Shown here: positions 52,083 to 59,879 of the stretch, one piece after another
How positions within the stretch are numbered: the stretch's first letter is position 1
How the letters are laid out: every line of letters begins with the position of its first letter
Origin: DASRHT01 sp035650355
GTDB lineage: Bacteria; Chloroflexota; Ktedonobacteria; Ktedonobacterales; Ktedonobacteraceae
Reading direction: 5' to 3'
Assembly: GCA_035650355.1 (NCBI GenBank)
Contig: DASRHT010000090.1
Span: 16,463-80,462, forward strand
DNA: 64,000 bases
Made by a program: the position numbers and the translations under genes
Notes under the pieces: model-generated
Database searches by the model: none
The model's input: only the letters and a program-made list of their open reading frames with translations
Told to the model about the DNA's origin: nothing

Positions 52083-52598
52083 ATGCAATTTGGTCGTTGT
52101 TTTGAAGAGTTTGAGGTCGGGGCGATCTATAAACACTGGCCCGGTCGCACCATCACCGAGTACGATGATACGCTCTTCTGTATGCTTACTATGAACCATC
52201 ACCCGTTACATATCGATGCCAACTACGCGGAAGGTACGCAGTTCAAGCAGCGTCTCGTCGTGGGGACGCTGGTCTTTAGCATTGTGCTAGGCATGACCGT
52301 CGAGGATGTGAGCGGCAAGGCTATCGCCAATCTCGAATTCGAAAACGTCAAGCACGTCGGCCCGACATTTCACGGTGATACTATTTATGCCGAGACAAAG
52401 GTGCTCGATAAAAAGCTGTCGAGCAGCAAGCCTGATCGGGGCATTGTGACGGTCGAGACCATCGCCTATAACCAGCGCGGCGAGACCATGCTATCGTTTA
52501 AACGGCGCGTGATGGTGCCAACGCTGGCGTCTGATGCCATTCAGCAGCGCGCCTGGGAAGAGAAGATGGAGCGACGCCGCAAGAGTACGCAGCTATGA
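52083..52598 (+). CDS. MaoC-family enoyl-CoA hydratase
   Basis: 171 residues, hot-dog fold. EFEVGAIYKHWPGRTITEYDDTLFCMLTMNHHPLHIDANYAEGTQFKQRLVVGTLVFSIVLGM shows the hydratase-2 motif (NHHPLHID; Asp/His dyad). This resembles mesaconyl-CoA or 2-methylfumaryl-CoA hydratases rather than long-chain ones. The start at 52083 follows AGAGGGGTCAAG. It lies between an acyl-CoA dehydrogenase and a CitE-like lyase, the same trio as Rv2500c-Rv2499c-Rv2498c in M. tuberculosis. Confidence 0.88.
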   Translation: MQFGRCFEEFEVGAIYKHWPGRTITEYDDTLFCMLTMNHHPLHIDANYAEGTQFKQRLVVGTLVFSIVLGMTVEDVSGKAIANLEFENVKHVGPTFHGDTIYAETKVLDKKLSSSKPDRGIVTVETIAYNQRGETMLSFKRRVMVPTLASDAIQQRAWEEKMERRRKSTQL

Positions 52599-52608
52599 AA
52601 GGATTATG

Positions 52609-53508
52609 ATGCGTTTAAGACGATCTGAATTATCAACACCGGCCAGCAGCGAACGTATGATGGAGAAGGCCGCAGGCAGCAGTGCCGACCTGGTATTTCT
52701 TGACCTGGAGGATTCGGTCTCGCCCAACGAAAAGGTAGCGGCGAGGGCGAAGATCGTCAGGGCGCTCAAAACGCTGGACTGGGGCAAGAAGACGCGCGCC
52801 TACCGCATCAACGCGCTGGACACGGAGTATGCTTATCAGGACATTATTTCGGTGGTGGAGGTAGCGGGCGAGTACGTGGATGTGATCATCGTACCCAAAG
52901 TCAAATCCGCCCGCGAGGTCTGGTGGGTTGATACGCTGCTGACGCAGATAGAGAAGCGGCTGAATCTGTCCAACCGCATCGGGCTGGAGGTTCTGATCGA
53001 GGAGGTGGAGGCGATCATCCATATCGAAGAGATCGCGCTCGCCAGCCCACGCCTGGAGGCATTGATCTTTGGTCCCGCCGACTATAGCGCCTCGCAGGGC
53101 ATGGATAGCAGGGTCATCGAGGGCCACCTTGACGAATATCCGGGCGATCCCTGGCACTACGCGCGCAATAGAATCGCCATCGCCGCCCGCATGGCCGGCC
53201 TCGATGCGATAGATGGAGCCTTCCCCGACTTCAAAAATCTCGATGGTTATCGCAGAGAATGTGTGCGTGCGCGCGTGCTGGGCTTTGTGGGCAAGTGGGC
53301 CATTCACCCCAACCAGATTACCATCGCTAACCAGGTCTTCTCGCCTTCCGAAGAGGAGGTTGCATACGCTCGCCAGCTCGATGCCGCCTACGCCGAATCG
53401 CTCGCTAACGGCCTGGGAGCGGTCGCGATAGACGGCAAAATGATCGATGTCGCGGTCGTTCGCAGCCTGCGCAACGTGATTCAAAAGGCGGAGTTGATCG
53501 GGATGTAA
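52609..53508 (+). CDS. CitE-like beta-hydroxyacyl-CoA lyase (HpcH/HpaI family)
   Basis: 299 residues from ATG 52609 (AAAGG six bases upstream; ATG 52606 also possible). TIM-barrel lyase that cleaves malyl-, citramalyl- or methylmalyl-CoA-type substrates. Motifs: STPASSERMMEKAAGSSADLVFLDLEDSV (CoA and Mg region), GLEVLIEEVEAI (Mg-binding Glu), LIFGPADYSASQG, and GFVGKWAIHPNQI. It overlaps the end of the MaoC region closely. Good candidate for the last step of itaconate/leucine or ethylmalonyl-CoA-type pathways; the choice is open. Confidence 0.9.
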   Translation: MRLRRSELSTPASSERMMEKAAGSSADLVFLDLEDSVSPNEKVAARAKIVRALKTLDWGKKTRAYRINALDTEYAYQDIISVVEVAGEYVDVIIVPKVKSAREVWWVDTLLTQIEKRLNLSNRIGLEVLIEEVEAIIHIEEIALASPRLEALIFGPADYSASQGMDSRVIEGHLDEYPGDPWHYARNRIAIAARMAGLDAIDGAFPDFKNLDGYRRECVRARVLGFVGKWAIHPNQITIANQVFSPSEEEVAYARQLDAAYAESLANGLGAVAIDGKMIDVAVVRSLRNVIQKAELIGM

Positions 53509-53527
53509 TTGTTTTTCCCTGATGATC

Positions 53528-53567
53528 AAAAACCGCAGAGAAGGTATCAGCCTCCTCTGCGGTTTTT
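53528..53567 (+). terminator. Rho-independent terminator after the CitE-like gene
   Basis: Perfect 13-bp stem AAAAACCGCAGAG / CTCTGCGGTTTTT with the T-run in its 3' arm, 20 nt after the stop. Confidence 0.88.
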
Positions 53568-53768
53568 ATCGTTGATGAGCCTGAGCATACTTGATGATGA
53601 CGAAGGCGATAGCAAAGCAACAGGTTCAGGAGAAGGTACATGTCAAACTCTGAGAAGAAGGGGAGATTGCATCTGTACGTGCTTTGTGGCGCAAGATGTT
53701 TCATCTTTCCCCCGTGATTTTGCAATCATTATACAAGTACAAATGAAAGAAGTGTAATTGATTTGCTA

Positions 53769-53797
53769 TTGTCATTGAGAATAAAACATGTTAATAT
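53769..53797 (+). promoter_or_regulatory. Predicted promoter upstream of a G-rich region
   Basis: TTGTCA (53769-53774), 17 nt, TAATAT (53792-53797). The stretch 53509-54263 otherwise holds the terminator, an AT-rich section and the purine-rich block described next. Confidence 0.5.
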
Positions 53798-53840
53798 ATC
53801 TATAGAAAGTATTTGTAAGTACTTTGTGAAACAAAGATAA

Positions 53841-54158
53841 GTGAAACGTAAAAACATTTTCGAGGGCCGAGAAAAAGAGGTATGCGGTGGTAGAAGGGGC
53901 GTGCGGATGGGTGAGTCTCCTGAGAGGCGTGCCGGGCAAGATCGGGACCTGGTGAGGATGGCGGCTATCGAGGGAGATGGTTGTGAGGAGCGGGCGAGGA
54001 GGGTAGCGAGGGCTGGTTGTGAGTTGGCGGTGGCGAGGGTGATGGGGCGGAGGGCCGCTGGTAATGTGGGTGGTGGCGGTCTCGGTCTCTTTAATTGCTC
54101 AACGGCTGGCTCGTCGCTGCTGCTGTATTGTGCGAGGGTGCGGGGTGCGGGTACGTAA
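53841..54158 (+). CDS. Doubtful small Arg/Gly-rich open frame
   Basis: 105 residues if started at GTG 53841, or 83 from ATG 53907. It is Arg/Gly/Glu-rich (MGESPERRAGQDRDLVRM), then GGGGLGLFNCSTAGSSLLLYC. It follows a reasonable promoter but has only a weak ribosome site (AAAGAT). Composition is strongly purine-rich and unlike the neighbouring genes. The tail after a Gly run, with Ser, Thr and two Cys, is loosely reminiscent of a RiPP precursor, but no modification enzyme is nearby. It could equally be non-coding. Confidence 0.25.
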   Translation: MKRKNIFEGREKEVCGGRRGVRMGESPERRAGQDRDLVRMAAIEGDGCEERARRVARAGCELAVARVMGRRAAGNVGGGGLGLFNCSTAGSSLLLYCARVRGAGT

Positions 54159-54211
54159 TTGTACAGCAACGGAGGCGGGCCAGCGTTGTTGAGTGTGGAA
54201 ATAGAGGTGAC

Positions 54212-54243
54212 AGGGAAACGCCAGGGCATGCTGGCGTTTCCCT
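54212..54243 (-). terminator. Terminator hairpin after the dienelactone hydrolase
   Basis: Perfect 13-bp stem AGGGAAACGCCAG / CTGGCGTTTCCCT with 6-nt loop, 20 nt past the minus-strand stop; T-run poor. Confidence 0.65.
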
Positions 54244-54263
54244 ATTACCAGCTATTTTTTCAG

Positions 54264-54959
54264 CTACTTGAGTTTCTCTTTCAGGAAGTTGACGGCCAGG
54301 GGCCAGGCTTCGGCGGCGGCCTGCTCGTTACCCATACCGTGCTCAGGGTTAAGGAAGGCGTGGCCTGCGTCGTATACCTTCACGGTAATATCTTTGCCTG
54401 CCTGCTTATAGAGGCGTTCGACTTTCTCGACCTGCTCCATCGGAATGCCGCTATCCTGGCTCCCATAGACGGCGAGCACCGGAGCGTTGACTTTAGCAAC
54501 CTCCTCAGGGGTGGGATCGTAGCCACCGCCGTAGAAGGGGACAACTGCCGCGAGATCGGGATAACGGGAGGCGACGGTGTAGGTCATGAAGCCGCCAACG
54601 CAGAAGCCGATCAGTCCCAGCTTCTTAGGCTCGACGTTCGGCATAGCCTTAACGGTATTGAGCGCGCCGATTACCTCTTGCGCGGCCCGGTCAACATTGC
54701 TGCGAATCATCATGATCATGCGCATCGCGTCGTTCGGCTCGGTCGCCACCTTGCCATGATACAGGTCTGGCACGGCCACCACAAAGCCTTCGGTGGCGAG
54801 TCTGTTTGCCAAGTCAAGAATGTGCGGCTCGATCCCCCACCATTCCTGAATCAGCACAACGCCCGGATGCTTCGCATCATCATCGGGCTGTGCCACAAAA
54901 GCGTAAGCGTCATTGCCGTTGACATGCAGATCAACCTTCGAATTCCGTACTACTGCCAT
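54264..54959 (-). CDS. Dienelactone hydrolase family protein
   Basis: 231 residues, normal length. Catalytic triad visible: nucleophile Cys in IGFCVGGFMTY, Asp in YGSQDSGIP and His in DAGHAFLNPEH, plus the activating Glu in VLIQEWWGIEP. Family members hydrolyse dienelactone or related lactones and esters; the true substrate here is unknown. No signal peptide. ATG 54959 has AGGCAGAG upstream. Lone gene with its own terminator. Confidence 0.93.
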   Translation of the reverse strand: MAVVRNSKVDLHVNGNDAYAFVAQPDDDAKHPGVVLIQEWWGIEPHILDLANRLATEGFVVAVPDLYHGKVATEPNDAMRMIMMIRSNVDRAAQEVIGALNTVKAMPNVEPKKLGLIGFCVGGFMTYTVASRYPDLAAVVPFYGGGYDPTPEEVAKVNAPVLAVYGSQDSGIPMEQVEKVERLYKQAGKDITVKVYDAGHAFLNPEHGMGNEQAAAEAWPLAVNFLKEKLK

Positions 54960-55070
54960 AACTCTCTGCCTTTCAAAATACTAAAAGGTCTACAACACGG
55001 AGAAATAAGGAATAAGGCACGGGGGTGGGTAGAGATTGACTCTACAACACGTTATCCCTATTGCATTTCC

Positions 55071-55160
55071 GCTTGACATCTTCGGGTGTGATGTCTATAC
55101 TCCCCTCAACGGAGCGGCGCGCATTGATGGCAACTCGACCCGCCCGAGGGATTGAAACTA
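55071..55160 (+). promoter_or_regulatory. Mobile-promoter element MP, copy 4
   Basis: TTGACA (55073-55078), 17-nt spacer, TATACT (55096-55101), then CCTCAACGGAGCGG and CTCGACCCGCCCGAGGGATT. It points towards the end of the convergent methyltransferase gene, so it would produce antisense RNA. Confidence 0.75.
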
Positions 55161-55206
55161 TTATATACGATAAAGTGCCATGATTTGTAGAGTTGTGTAC
55201 AAATCT

Positions 55207-56028
55207 CTACTTTTTGCTGGCCTTTAACGAAAACGTCATTGGTAACAGATTGCGTTTGCTCTCGTCCTTAAAGCGATACCAACCATCTGTGCCCCGTTCC
55301 ATATCCGGGAAAGGCGCCCACTCGCAGAAGGGAAACTCGTGGAAAAACTCCAGGGAGAGCCCTTGAGATAAAAGCGAGCCTATAATCTCGCTGAAGCTAT
55401 GATTCCATTCGTACGCCGTTTGATTGACTATCGGAACCTCCGAATCGGCGTAAGAGTACTCCGACTCGAATTTCATGACTTCGCGGTTGAAATATGGATA
55501 GCCGATAGTGAGGCCTTCCTTATTCTCATCAATTGTCGCCTTGAAGGGGTGGCCTTCCATAATATAGAATATTCCTCCTGGCTTGAGATAATGGGTGATG
55601 GTTTTGGCCCATCCTTGCAGATCGGGCAGCCAGCACAGAACTCCATGACTCGTATAGACAATATCGAACTGACCGTTTAGTTTCTCCTGGCTGACTAGAT
55701 CGTAGATATTGGAATGGACAAAGTTTGCCTCAATGCCCAGCTCTGCCGCTAATGATTGGGCCAGGGCTATGGCCTCCTCCGAATAATCCACTCCCGTTAC
55801 CCGCGCTCCCAGCCGTGCCCATGACATGGTATCCATGCCAAAGTGGCATTGCAGGTGCAGCAGCGATTTGCCCTTCACATCCCCCAACTCTTCCCGTTCC
55901 AGCTCCGAGACGCTGATGCGCCCGGCTTTGAAACTCGCCACATCGTAAAACGCGGACCGCTCGTGAAGCCCCACCAGTTCATCCCAGCGCTTCCGGTTGA
56001 CATTCATATAGTCATAATTGTTGTGCAT
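55207..56028 (-). CDS. Class I SAM-dependent methyltransferase
   Basis: 273 residues. Motif I LLHLQCHFGMDTMSWARLGARVTGVDYSEEAIALA, then NFVHSNIYDL, FDIVYTSHGVLCWLPDL and HYLKPGGIFYIMEGHPF. The N-terminal NVNRKRWDELVGLHERSAFYDV is common in a small-molecule methyltransferase group. ATG 56028. Cytoplasmic; acceptor unknown. The mobile-promoter copy at 55071 lies just beyond its 3' end. Confidence 0.9.
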   Translation of the reverse strand: MHNNYDYMNVNRKRWDELVGLHERSAFYDVASFKAGRISVSELEREELGDVKGKSLLHLQCHFGMDTMSWARLGARVTGVDYSEEAIALAQSLAAELGIEANFVHSNIYDLVSQEKLNGQFDIVYTSHGVLCWLPDLQGWAKTITHYLKPGGIFYIMEGHPFKATIDENKEGLTIGYPYFNREVMKFESEYSYADSEVPIVNQTAYEWNHSFSEIIGSLLSQGLSLEFFHEFPFCEWAPFPDMERGTDGWYRFKDESKRNLLPMTFSLKASKK

Positions 56029-56173
56029 ACTGATTATGCTCCTGATAAATAGAGAGGTGACGATAAATTTTTCTTATCGTACCACATAAGATGAGGCAAC
56101 TAGAACTATTCTGCTGGCTCTGTCGTGATAGAGGGAAATGTGTGCAATAGAACTGAAGGAGAGTCTTGAAATT

Positions 56174-56239
56174 CCGCGCTCCGTAGAGGCAACTCCCACG
56201 ATGAATCGGGGAGCTACCGGTTGCCCCTACGGAGCGCGG
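56174..56239. repeat. Dispersed repeat, family R3, with 13-bp terminal inverted repeats
   Basis: CCGCGCTCCGTAG (56174-56186) and CTACGGAGCGCGG (56227-56239) frame nested GGCAAC/GTTGCC and CTCCC/GGGGAG pairs. It ends 3 nt before the AAGGAGG of the next gene, so it lies in that gene's 5' leader. Confidence 0.85.
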
Positions 56240-56253
56240 TAAGGAGGAACCGC

Positions 56254-56733
56254 ATGTTACGTCATGCATTGAACGGCCTGCTTGCGGGAGCGGCGGGAAC
56301 TGCTGCGCTCAATATCGTAACCTATGCTGATATGGCTCTGCGGGGCCGCTCGTCGAGCAATGCGCCATCCGAGATGGTGAATATCATTGCCAGTGCAATA
56401 CATCTGCCTCTCTCGCCTCAAGGCGTTGGCGCTCAGGATCAGGCGGCGCAGAATCGCGAGAGCGGGATTGGCGCTTTGTTAGGCTATGTCAATGGACTTG
56501 GGACAGGGGTGGTATATGGCTTGCTGCGCTCACAGAGCGACGATGTTTCTCTATCTCTTGCCAGCCCCCTGGTTGGCCTTACGGCAATGGCAGCAAGCGA
56601 TGTTCCTCTCGTGGCGCTAAAAGTGAGCGATCCAAAGACGTGGGGCATCTCAGGATGGCTTGCTGACCTCATCCCTCACCTCGTCTATGGTTTCGTTACC
56701 GCTGCAACCTATGAGGCGTTGTCGGAGCTTTAA
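56254..56733 (+). CDS. Small membrane protein of unknown function
   Basis: 159 residues from ATG 56254 with a strong AAGGAGG. Hydrophobic segments: LNGLLAGAAGTAALNIVTYADMAL, IGALLGYVNGLGTGVVYGLL, LVGLTAMAASDVPLVAL and LIPHLVYGFVTAATYEAL. A hydrophilic loop NAPSEMVNIIASAIHL may face outward. Resembles DUF1440-like small membrane proteins, but the match is weak. Confidence 0.75.
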   Translation: MLRHALNGLLAGAAGTAALNIVTYADMALRGRSSSNAPSEMVNIIASAIHLPLSPQGVGAQDQAAQNRESGIGALLGYVNGLGTGVVYGLLRSQSDDVSLSLASPLVGLTAMAASDVPLVALKVSDPKTWGISGWLADLIPHLVYGFVTAATYEALSEL

Positions 56734-56788
56734 GGTTTGCAAAACGAGAATGGGGTAATTGAGGTTTTTCGGGCGAAGAGATTACTGC

Positions 56789-56818
56789 TTGACAAACCAC
56801 AAGCGTTATAGTTACACT
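56789..56818 (+). promoter_or_regulatory. Predicted promoter of the metG leader transcript
   Basis: TTGACA (56789-56794), 18-nt spacer, TACACT (56813-56818), with a small TTACA-C-TGTAA dyad over the -10. Confidence 0.6.
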
Positions 56819-56843
56819 GTAATCAAGAATTGTAGATTGTAAA

Positions 56844-56873
56844 AGGGCCTGGATTTGCATGGCCCTGTTTTTT
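56844..56873 (+). terminator. First terminator-like hairpin in the metG leader
   Basis: AGGGCC (56844-56849) with GGCCCT (56861-56866), 11-nt loop, followed by GTTTTTT. It may end the upstream gene's transcripts or act as a first attenuator. Confidence 0.6.
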
Positions 56874-56901
56874 ACTCATTGGTAAAAGGGTAGTGACAAC
56901 G

Positions 56902-57039
56902 ATGCCGCATCAGACAGTTTGCTTTATGCATATGATGCTTACTATGTGTTATGGGATGCCCATGCCTATGATCATGGTATCCCATCGGGTGTCGCTGTCC
57001 TTCACAGACATGGAGACAATCCCGCCTGAAAACGGGTGA
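56902..57039 (+). CDS. Methionine-rich leader peptide of metG (45 residues)
   Basis: ATG 56902 to TGA 57037-57039, with AAAAGGG (56884-56890) eleven bases upstream. It begins MPHQTVCF and then runs MHMMLTMCYGMPMPMIM: eight Met in seventeen codons (residues 9-25), ten in 45. The stop lies 22 nt before a 13-bp terminator stem that precedes the metG ribosome site. Within the Met stretch, 56952-56964 and 56973-56984 can form a hairpin. Slow translation at Met codons when charged tRNA-Met is scarce should change folding and spare metG from termination. No homologue is recalled. Confidence 0.85.
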   Translation: MPHQTVCFMHMMLTMCYGMPMPMIMVSHRVSLSFTDMETIPPENG

Positions 57040-57061
57040 GAGCATCAAGCGATAGATGTTA

Positions 57062-57101
57062 CGAGGGACGCAGGCGACACACCTGCGTCCCTCGCTTTTT
57101 T
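57062..57101 (+). terminator. Attenuator terminator before metG
   Basis: Perfect 13-bp stem CGAGGGACGCAGG (57062-57074) with CCTGCGTCCCTCG (57082-57094), loop CGACACA, then CTTTTTT. A competing antiterminator is possible: 56989-57003 (GTGTCGCTGTCCTTC) pairs with 57063-57080 in two 7-bp blocks, one G-U. Confidence 0.92.
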
Positions 57102-57130
57102 GTTCACGGCGTAGAAAGAAGAGGTGAAAG

Positions 57131-58702
57131 ATGGCAAATGAATCCCTTGAAGATCCGGCTCAAAGGCGTTATTACCTGACCACTGCGATTGATTATCCCA
57201 ACGCGGAGCCGCATATCGGGCATGCTCTGGAAAAGGTAGCTGCCGATGTCGTTGCGCGCTACCGCCGTCTGCTGGGCGATGATACCTACTTTAGCATGGG
57301 GGTGGATGAGAATAGCCAGCATGTGTTAAGGGCCGCCGATGCCAATGGCGTTGATCCGCGTATCTGGGTGGACAAGCTGGATAAGGCGTTCAGACTGGCG
57401 TGGTCGAAGCTCGATATCGGGTATGATTACTGGATTCGCACCACAGAAGAACGACACATACGGGCTTCGCAAGAGATGTTTCGCCGCGCTCAGGCCAATG
57501 GCGATATCTACACATCCACGTACGCGGGCTGGTACTGCCCCAACTGCAATACCTTTTATAGCAGCGATGAACTGATCAATGGCGCGTGCCCCAATCATCC
57601 ATCGCTTACGCCCGAGTGGCTGGAGGAGGAGAACTACTTCTTCGCGCTTTCCAGGTATAGTGACCGCCTCCTGGCTCATATCGAGGCGCATCCGAACTTT
57701 ATCGTGCCGCCGCCCAGGAAGGCCGAGATTGTGGGATTGATTCGCCAGGGATTGCGCGATTTCTCGGTCTCACGCCAGGTGCGGCCCGGCATGGCAGCGT
57801 GGGGCGTACCCATTCCTGGCGACTCGGGACAGGTGATTTATGTCTGGTTTGATGCGCTGACCAACTACCTGACCGCCGTAGGATTTCCCGATGACATGGC
57901 GCAATTTGAGCATTACTGGCCCGCTGATGCTCATGTGATCGGCAAGGACATTACGCGCTTCCACTGCCTCTACTGGCCCGCGATGCTGCTCTCCGCTGGC
58001 CTGCCATTGCCGGAGCAGATAGCAGTGCATGGCTTTATCACGTTGGAGGGGCAACGCATCTCGAAAACGGCTGGCAACATCATCGATCCGGTGGAGCTGG
58101 TCGATAAGATCGGTGCGGATGCCGTGCGCTACTATCTAATGCGCACGCTCTCGTTTGCCTCCGATGGCGATTTTTCGCGTGCGGGCCTGCTGCGTCACTA
58201 CAATGACGAGCTGGGCAACGATCTTGGCAACCTGCTCAACCGCGTCGTGTCGATGATTAAACGCTATCGTGGGGGCGCTATTCCCGCACCTGGCCCTGTT
58301 GGTCCGCTAGAGCAGGACTTGCAACGAACTGCGCGTGAGACGCGGGAGCGGGCAACGACTGCGCTGGAGCAGTGGGAGATCGGGGGCGCGCTCGCCATCA
58401 TCTGGAGCTTTGTCAAGCGGGCCAACCAGTATATCGAACAGAGCGAGCCCTGGAAACTGGCGCGCCAGCCTGAGCAAGCCGAACAGCTCAACACCGTGCT
58501 CTACTCGGCAGCGGAGGCGACGCGCCTGCTAGCGATCCTGCTGGCTCCCTACATTCCAACGTCCAGTAACCGTATCATGGAACAACTGGGCCTGGAACCG
58601 ATTACAAACGGAGCATGGATCAGCCAGGAAACCTGGGGAACTCGCCCCCTCGAAAAAGTCTCGCCGGGACCGTTACTGTTCCCGCGTATTGAGGAACTGT
58701 AG
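57131..58702 (+). CDS. metG: Methionyl-tRNA synthetase
   Basis: 523 residues. Charges tRNA-Met with methionine, cytoplasmic. Class I signature HIGH appears as EPHIGHALEKVAAD; the KMSKS loop is degenerate, EGQRISKTAGN, as in many MetRS of this length. A zinc knuckle is seen as WYCPNCNTFYSSDELINGACPNHP. C-terminal anticodon-binding helices include YNDELGNDLGNLLNRVVSM and ANQYIEQSEPWKLA. No C-terminal EMAP/Trbp111 domain. ATG 57131 follows GAGGTGAAAG. Expression is predicted to be controlled by the leader at 56902-57101. Confidence 0.95.
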   Translation: MANESLEDPAQRRYYLTTAIDYPNAEPHIGHALEKVAADVVARYRRLLGDDTYFSMGVDENSQHVLRAADANGVDPRIWVDKLDKAFRLAWSKLDIGYDYWIRTTEERHIRASQEMFRRAQANGDIYTSTYAGWYCPNCNTFYSSDELINGACPNHPSLTPEWLEEENYFFALSRYSDRLLAHIEAHPNFIVPPPRKAEIVGLIRQGLRDFSVSRQVRPGMAAWGVPIPGDSGQVIYVWFDALTNYLTAVGFPDDMAQFEHYWPADAHVIGKDITRFHCLYWPAMLLSAGLPLPEQIAVHGFITLEGQRISKTAGNIIDPVELVDKIGADAVRYYLMRTLSFASDGDFSRAGLLRHYNDELGNDLGNLLNRVVSMIKRYRGGAIPAPGPVGPLEQDLQRTARETRERATTALEQWEIGGALAIIWSFVKRANQYIEQSEPWKLARQPEQAEQLNTVLYSAAEATRLLAILLAPYIPTSSNRIMEQLGLEPITNGAWISQETWGTRPLEKVSPGPLLFPRIEEL

Positions 58703-58760
58703 GGGCGGGGCTGGCCCCTGCCCTGCGCCAATGGGCAGGACAGGCTGGCCCGCTCAATAT
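58701..58760. repeat. R2-type dispersed repeat
   Basis: GTAGGGGCGGGGCTGGCCCC followed by TGCCCTGCGCC; starts at the metG stop codon and lies in the metG-ABC gap. Confidence 0.75.
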
Positions 58761-58785
58761 CACAGCCATATTCAGGAGGAAGAGC

Positions 58786-59877
58786 ATGTCAACGATCATC
58801 GAGGTGAACAATCTGGCGAAAACGTTCAGGACGCGTACGCGAGCGGCAGGTTTGACGCATAGCCTGCGTTCCTTCGTGGCGCCCGTTTATCGTGAGCGCG
58901 AGGCTGTGAAGTCTGTCAGCTTCTCGCTTGAGGAGGGCGAGGTGCTGGCATTCATTGGTCCAAACGGCGCTGGCAAATCTACCACCATTAAGATGCTTAC
59001 CGGTATTCTCTATCCTTCCGCGGGCAACGCTCATGTGCTGGGCATGACCCCCTGGCGGCAGCGGCGCAGATTGGCGTATCACATCTCCAGCCTCTTCGGG
59101 CAGAAATCGCAGCTCTGGTATCACCTGCCGCCGCAGGACACCTTCGACTTGCTGGCCCGCATCTATGAGCTGGATATGGTTGCGTACCGCAAACGGCGCG
59201 ATTTCCTTGTAGAAGTCTTCGGCATCGCTGAACATATGCGCACGCCCGCGCGCAAGCTGAGTCTGGGCGAGCGCATGCGCTGTGAACTGGCAGCTTCTCT
59301 GCTCCATAGGCCGAAAATCCTTTTCCTGGATGAGCCAACCATCGGCCTGGATGTCATCGCCAAGCAGTGTATCCGCGATCTGATCGGCCTGCTGAACGAA
59401 GAGGAGGGTGTGACCGTTTTCCTGACCTCCCATGATGCGGGCGACGTCGAGCAGGTTTGTCGGCGCGCCATCGTCATCAACTATGGCGAGATCATCCTTG
59501 ACGCTCCGGTAGCAAAACTGAAACGCGACTACCTGAAAGCCAAAACGGTCGATCTGCTGCTCAACGAGCCTGTTGAGACGCTATTGGCAAGCGGGCCTGC
59601 GGACGAGCAGCAGCGTTTGAATATCGAGTTGCCGTACGATGTGCAGGGAATACGTATCCTCAAAGCGAATGGTCGCACGCTGACCCTGGAAATTGATACG
59701 GCTCGTTGTCCCCTGGAACCGGTGGTGGCGGCAGTTATGGCGCGTAGCCATATCATCGATATGACCATCACCGATCCGCCGATGGAAGAGATTATCGCGG
59801 CAATTTATAGCGAGAAGATAGGCAATAGAGAAGCTGTGATAGAGCAGGATGCGACAACAGCAGTGACAGGAGAATGA
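58786..59877 (+). CDS. ABC transporter ATP-binding protein (COG4586 type)
   Basis: 363 residues. Walker A FIGPNGAGKSTTIKMLTG, Q-loop region HISSLFGQKSQLWYHLPPQ, signature KLSLGERMRCELA, Walker B ILFLDEPTIGLD and H-loop VFLTSHD. The N-terminal VNNLAKTFRTRTRAAGLTHSLRSFVAPVYRE extension and long C-terminal tail are typical of COG4586 proteins that pair with two ABC-2 permeases. ATG 58786 has AGGAGGAAGAG upstream. Its stop overlaps the next frame (ATGA). Confidence 0.94.
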   Translation: MSTIIEVNNLAKTFRTRTRAAGLTHSLRSFVAPVYREREAVKSVSFSLEEGEVLAFIGPNGAGKSTTIKMLTGILYPSAGNAHVLGMTPWRQRRRLAYHISSLFGQKSQLWYHLPPQDTFDLLARIYELDMVAYRKRRDFLVEVFGIAEHMRTPARKLSLGERMRCELAASLLHRPKILFLDEPTIGLDVIAKQCIRDLIGLLNEEEGVTVFLTSHDAGDVEQVCRRAIVINYGEIILDAPVAKLKRDYLKAKTVDLLLNEPVETLLASGPADEQQRLNIELPYDVQGIRILKANGRTLTLEIDTARCPLEPVVAAVMARSHIIDMTITDPPMEEIIAAIYSEKIGNREAVIEQDATTAVTGE

Positions 59878-59879
59878 GT

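Noticed and set aside
53509..53757. 82-codon frame containing GDCICTCF
   Set aside because: It starts inside the terminator region after the CitE-like gene and has no ribosome site; no family pattern.
54264..55076. 305-codon plus-strand frame over the dienelactone hydrolase
   Set aside because: It is the mirror of a gene with a complete catalytic triad and has no recognisable pattern of its own.
56821..57130. T-box or SAM riboswitch before metG
   Set aside because: No T-box core (AGGGUGGNACCGCG) and no SAM-I core pattern; the Met-rich ORF and terminator account for the leader.
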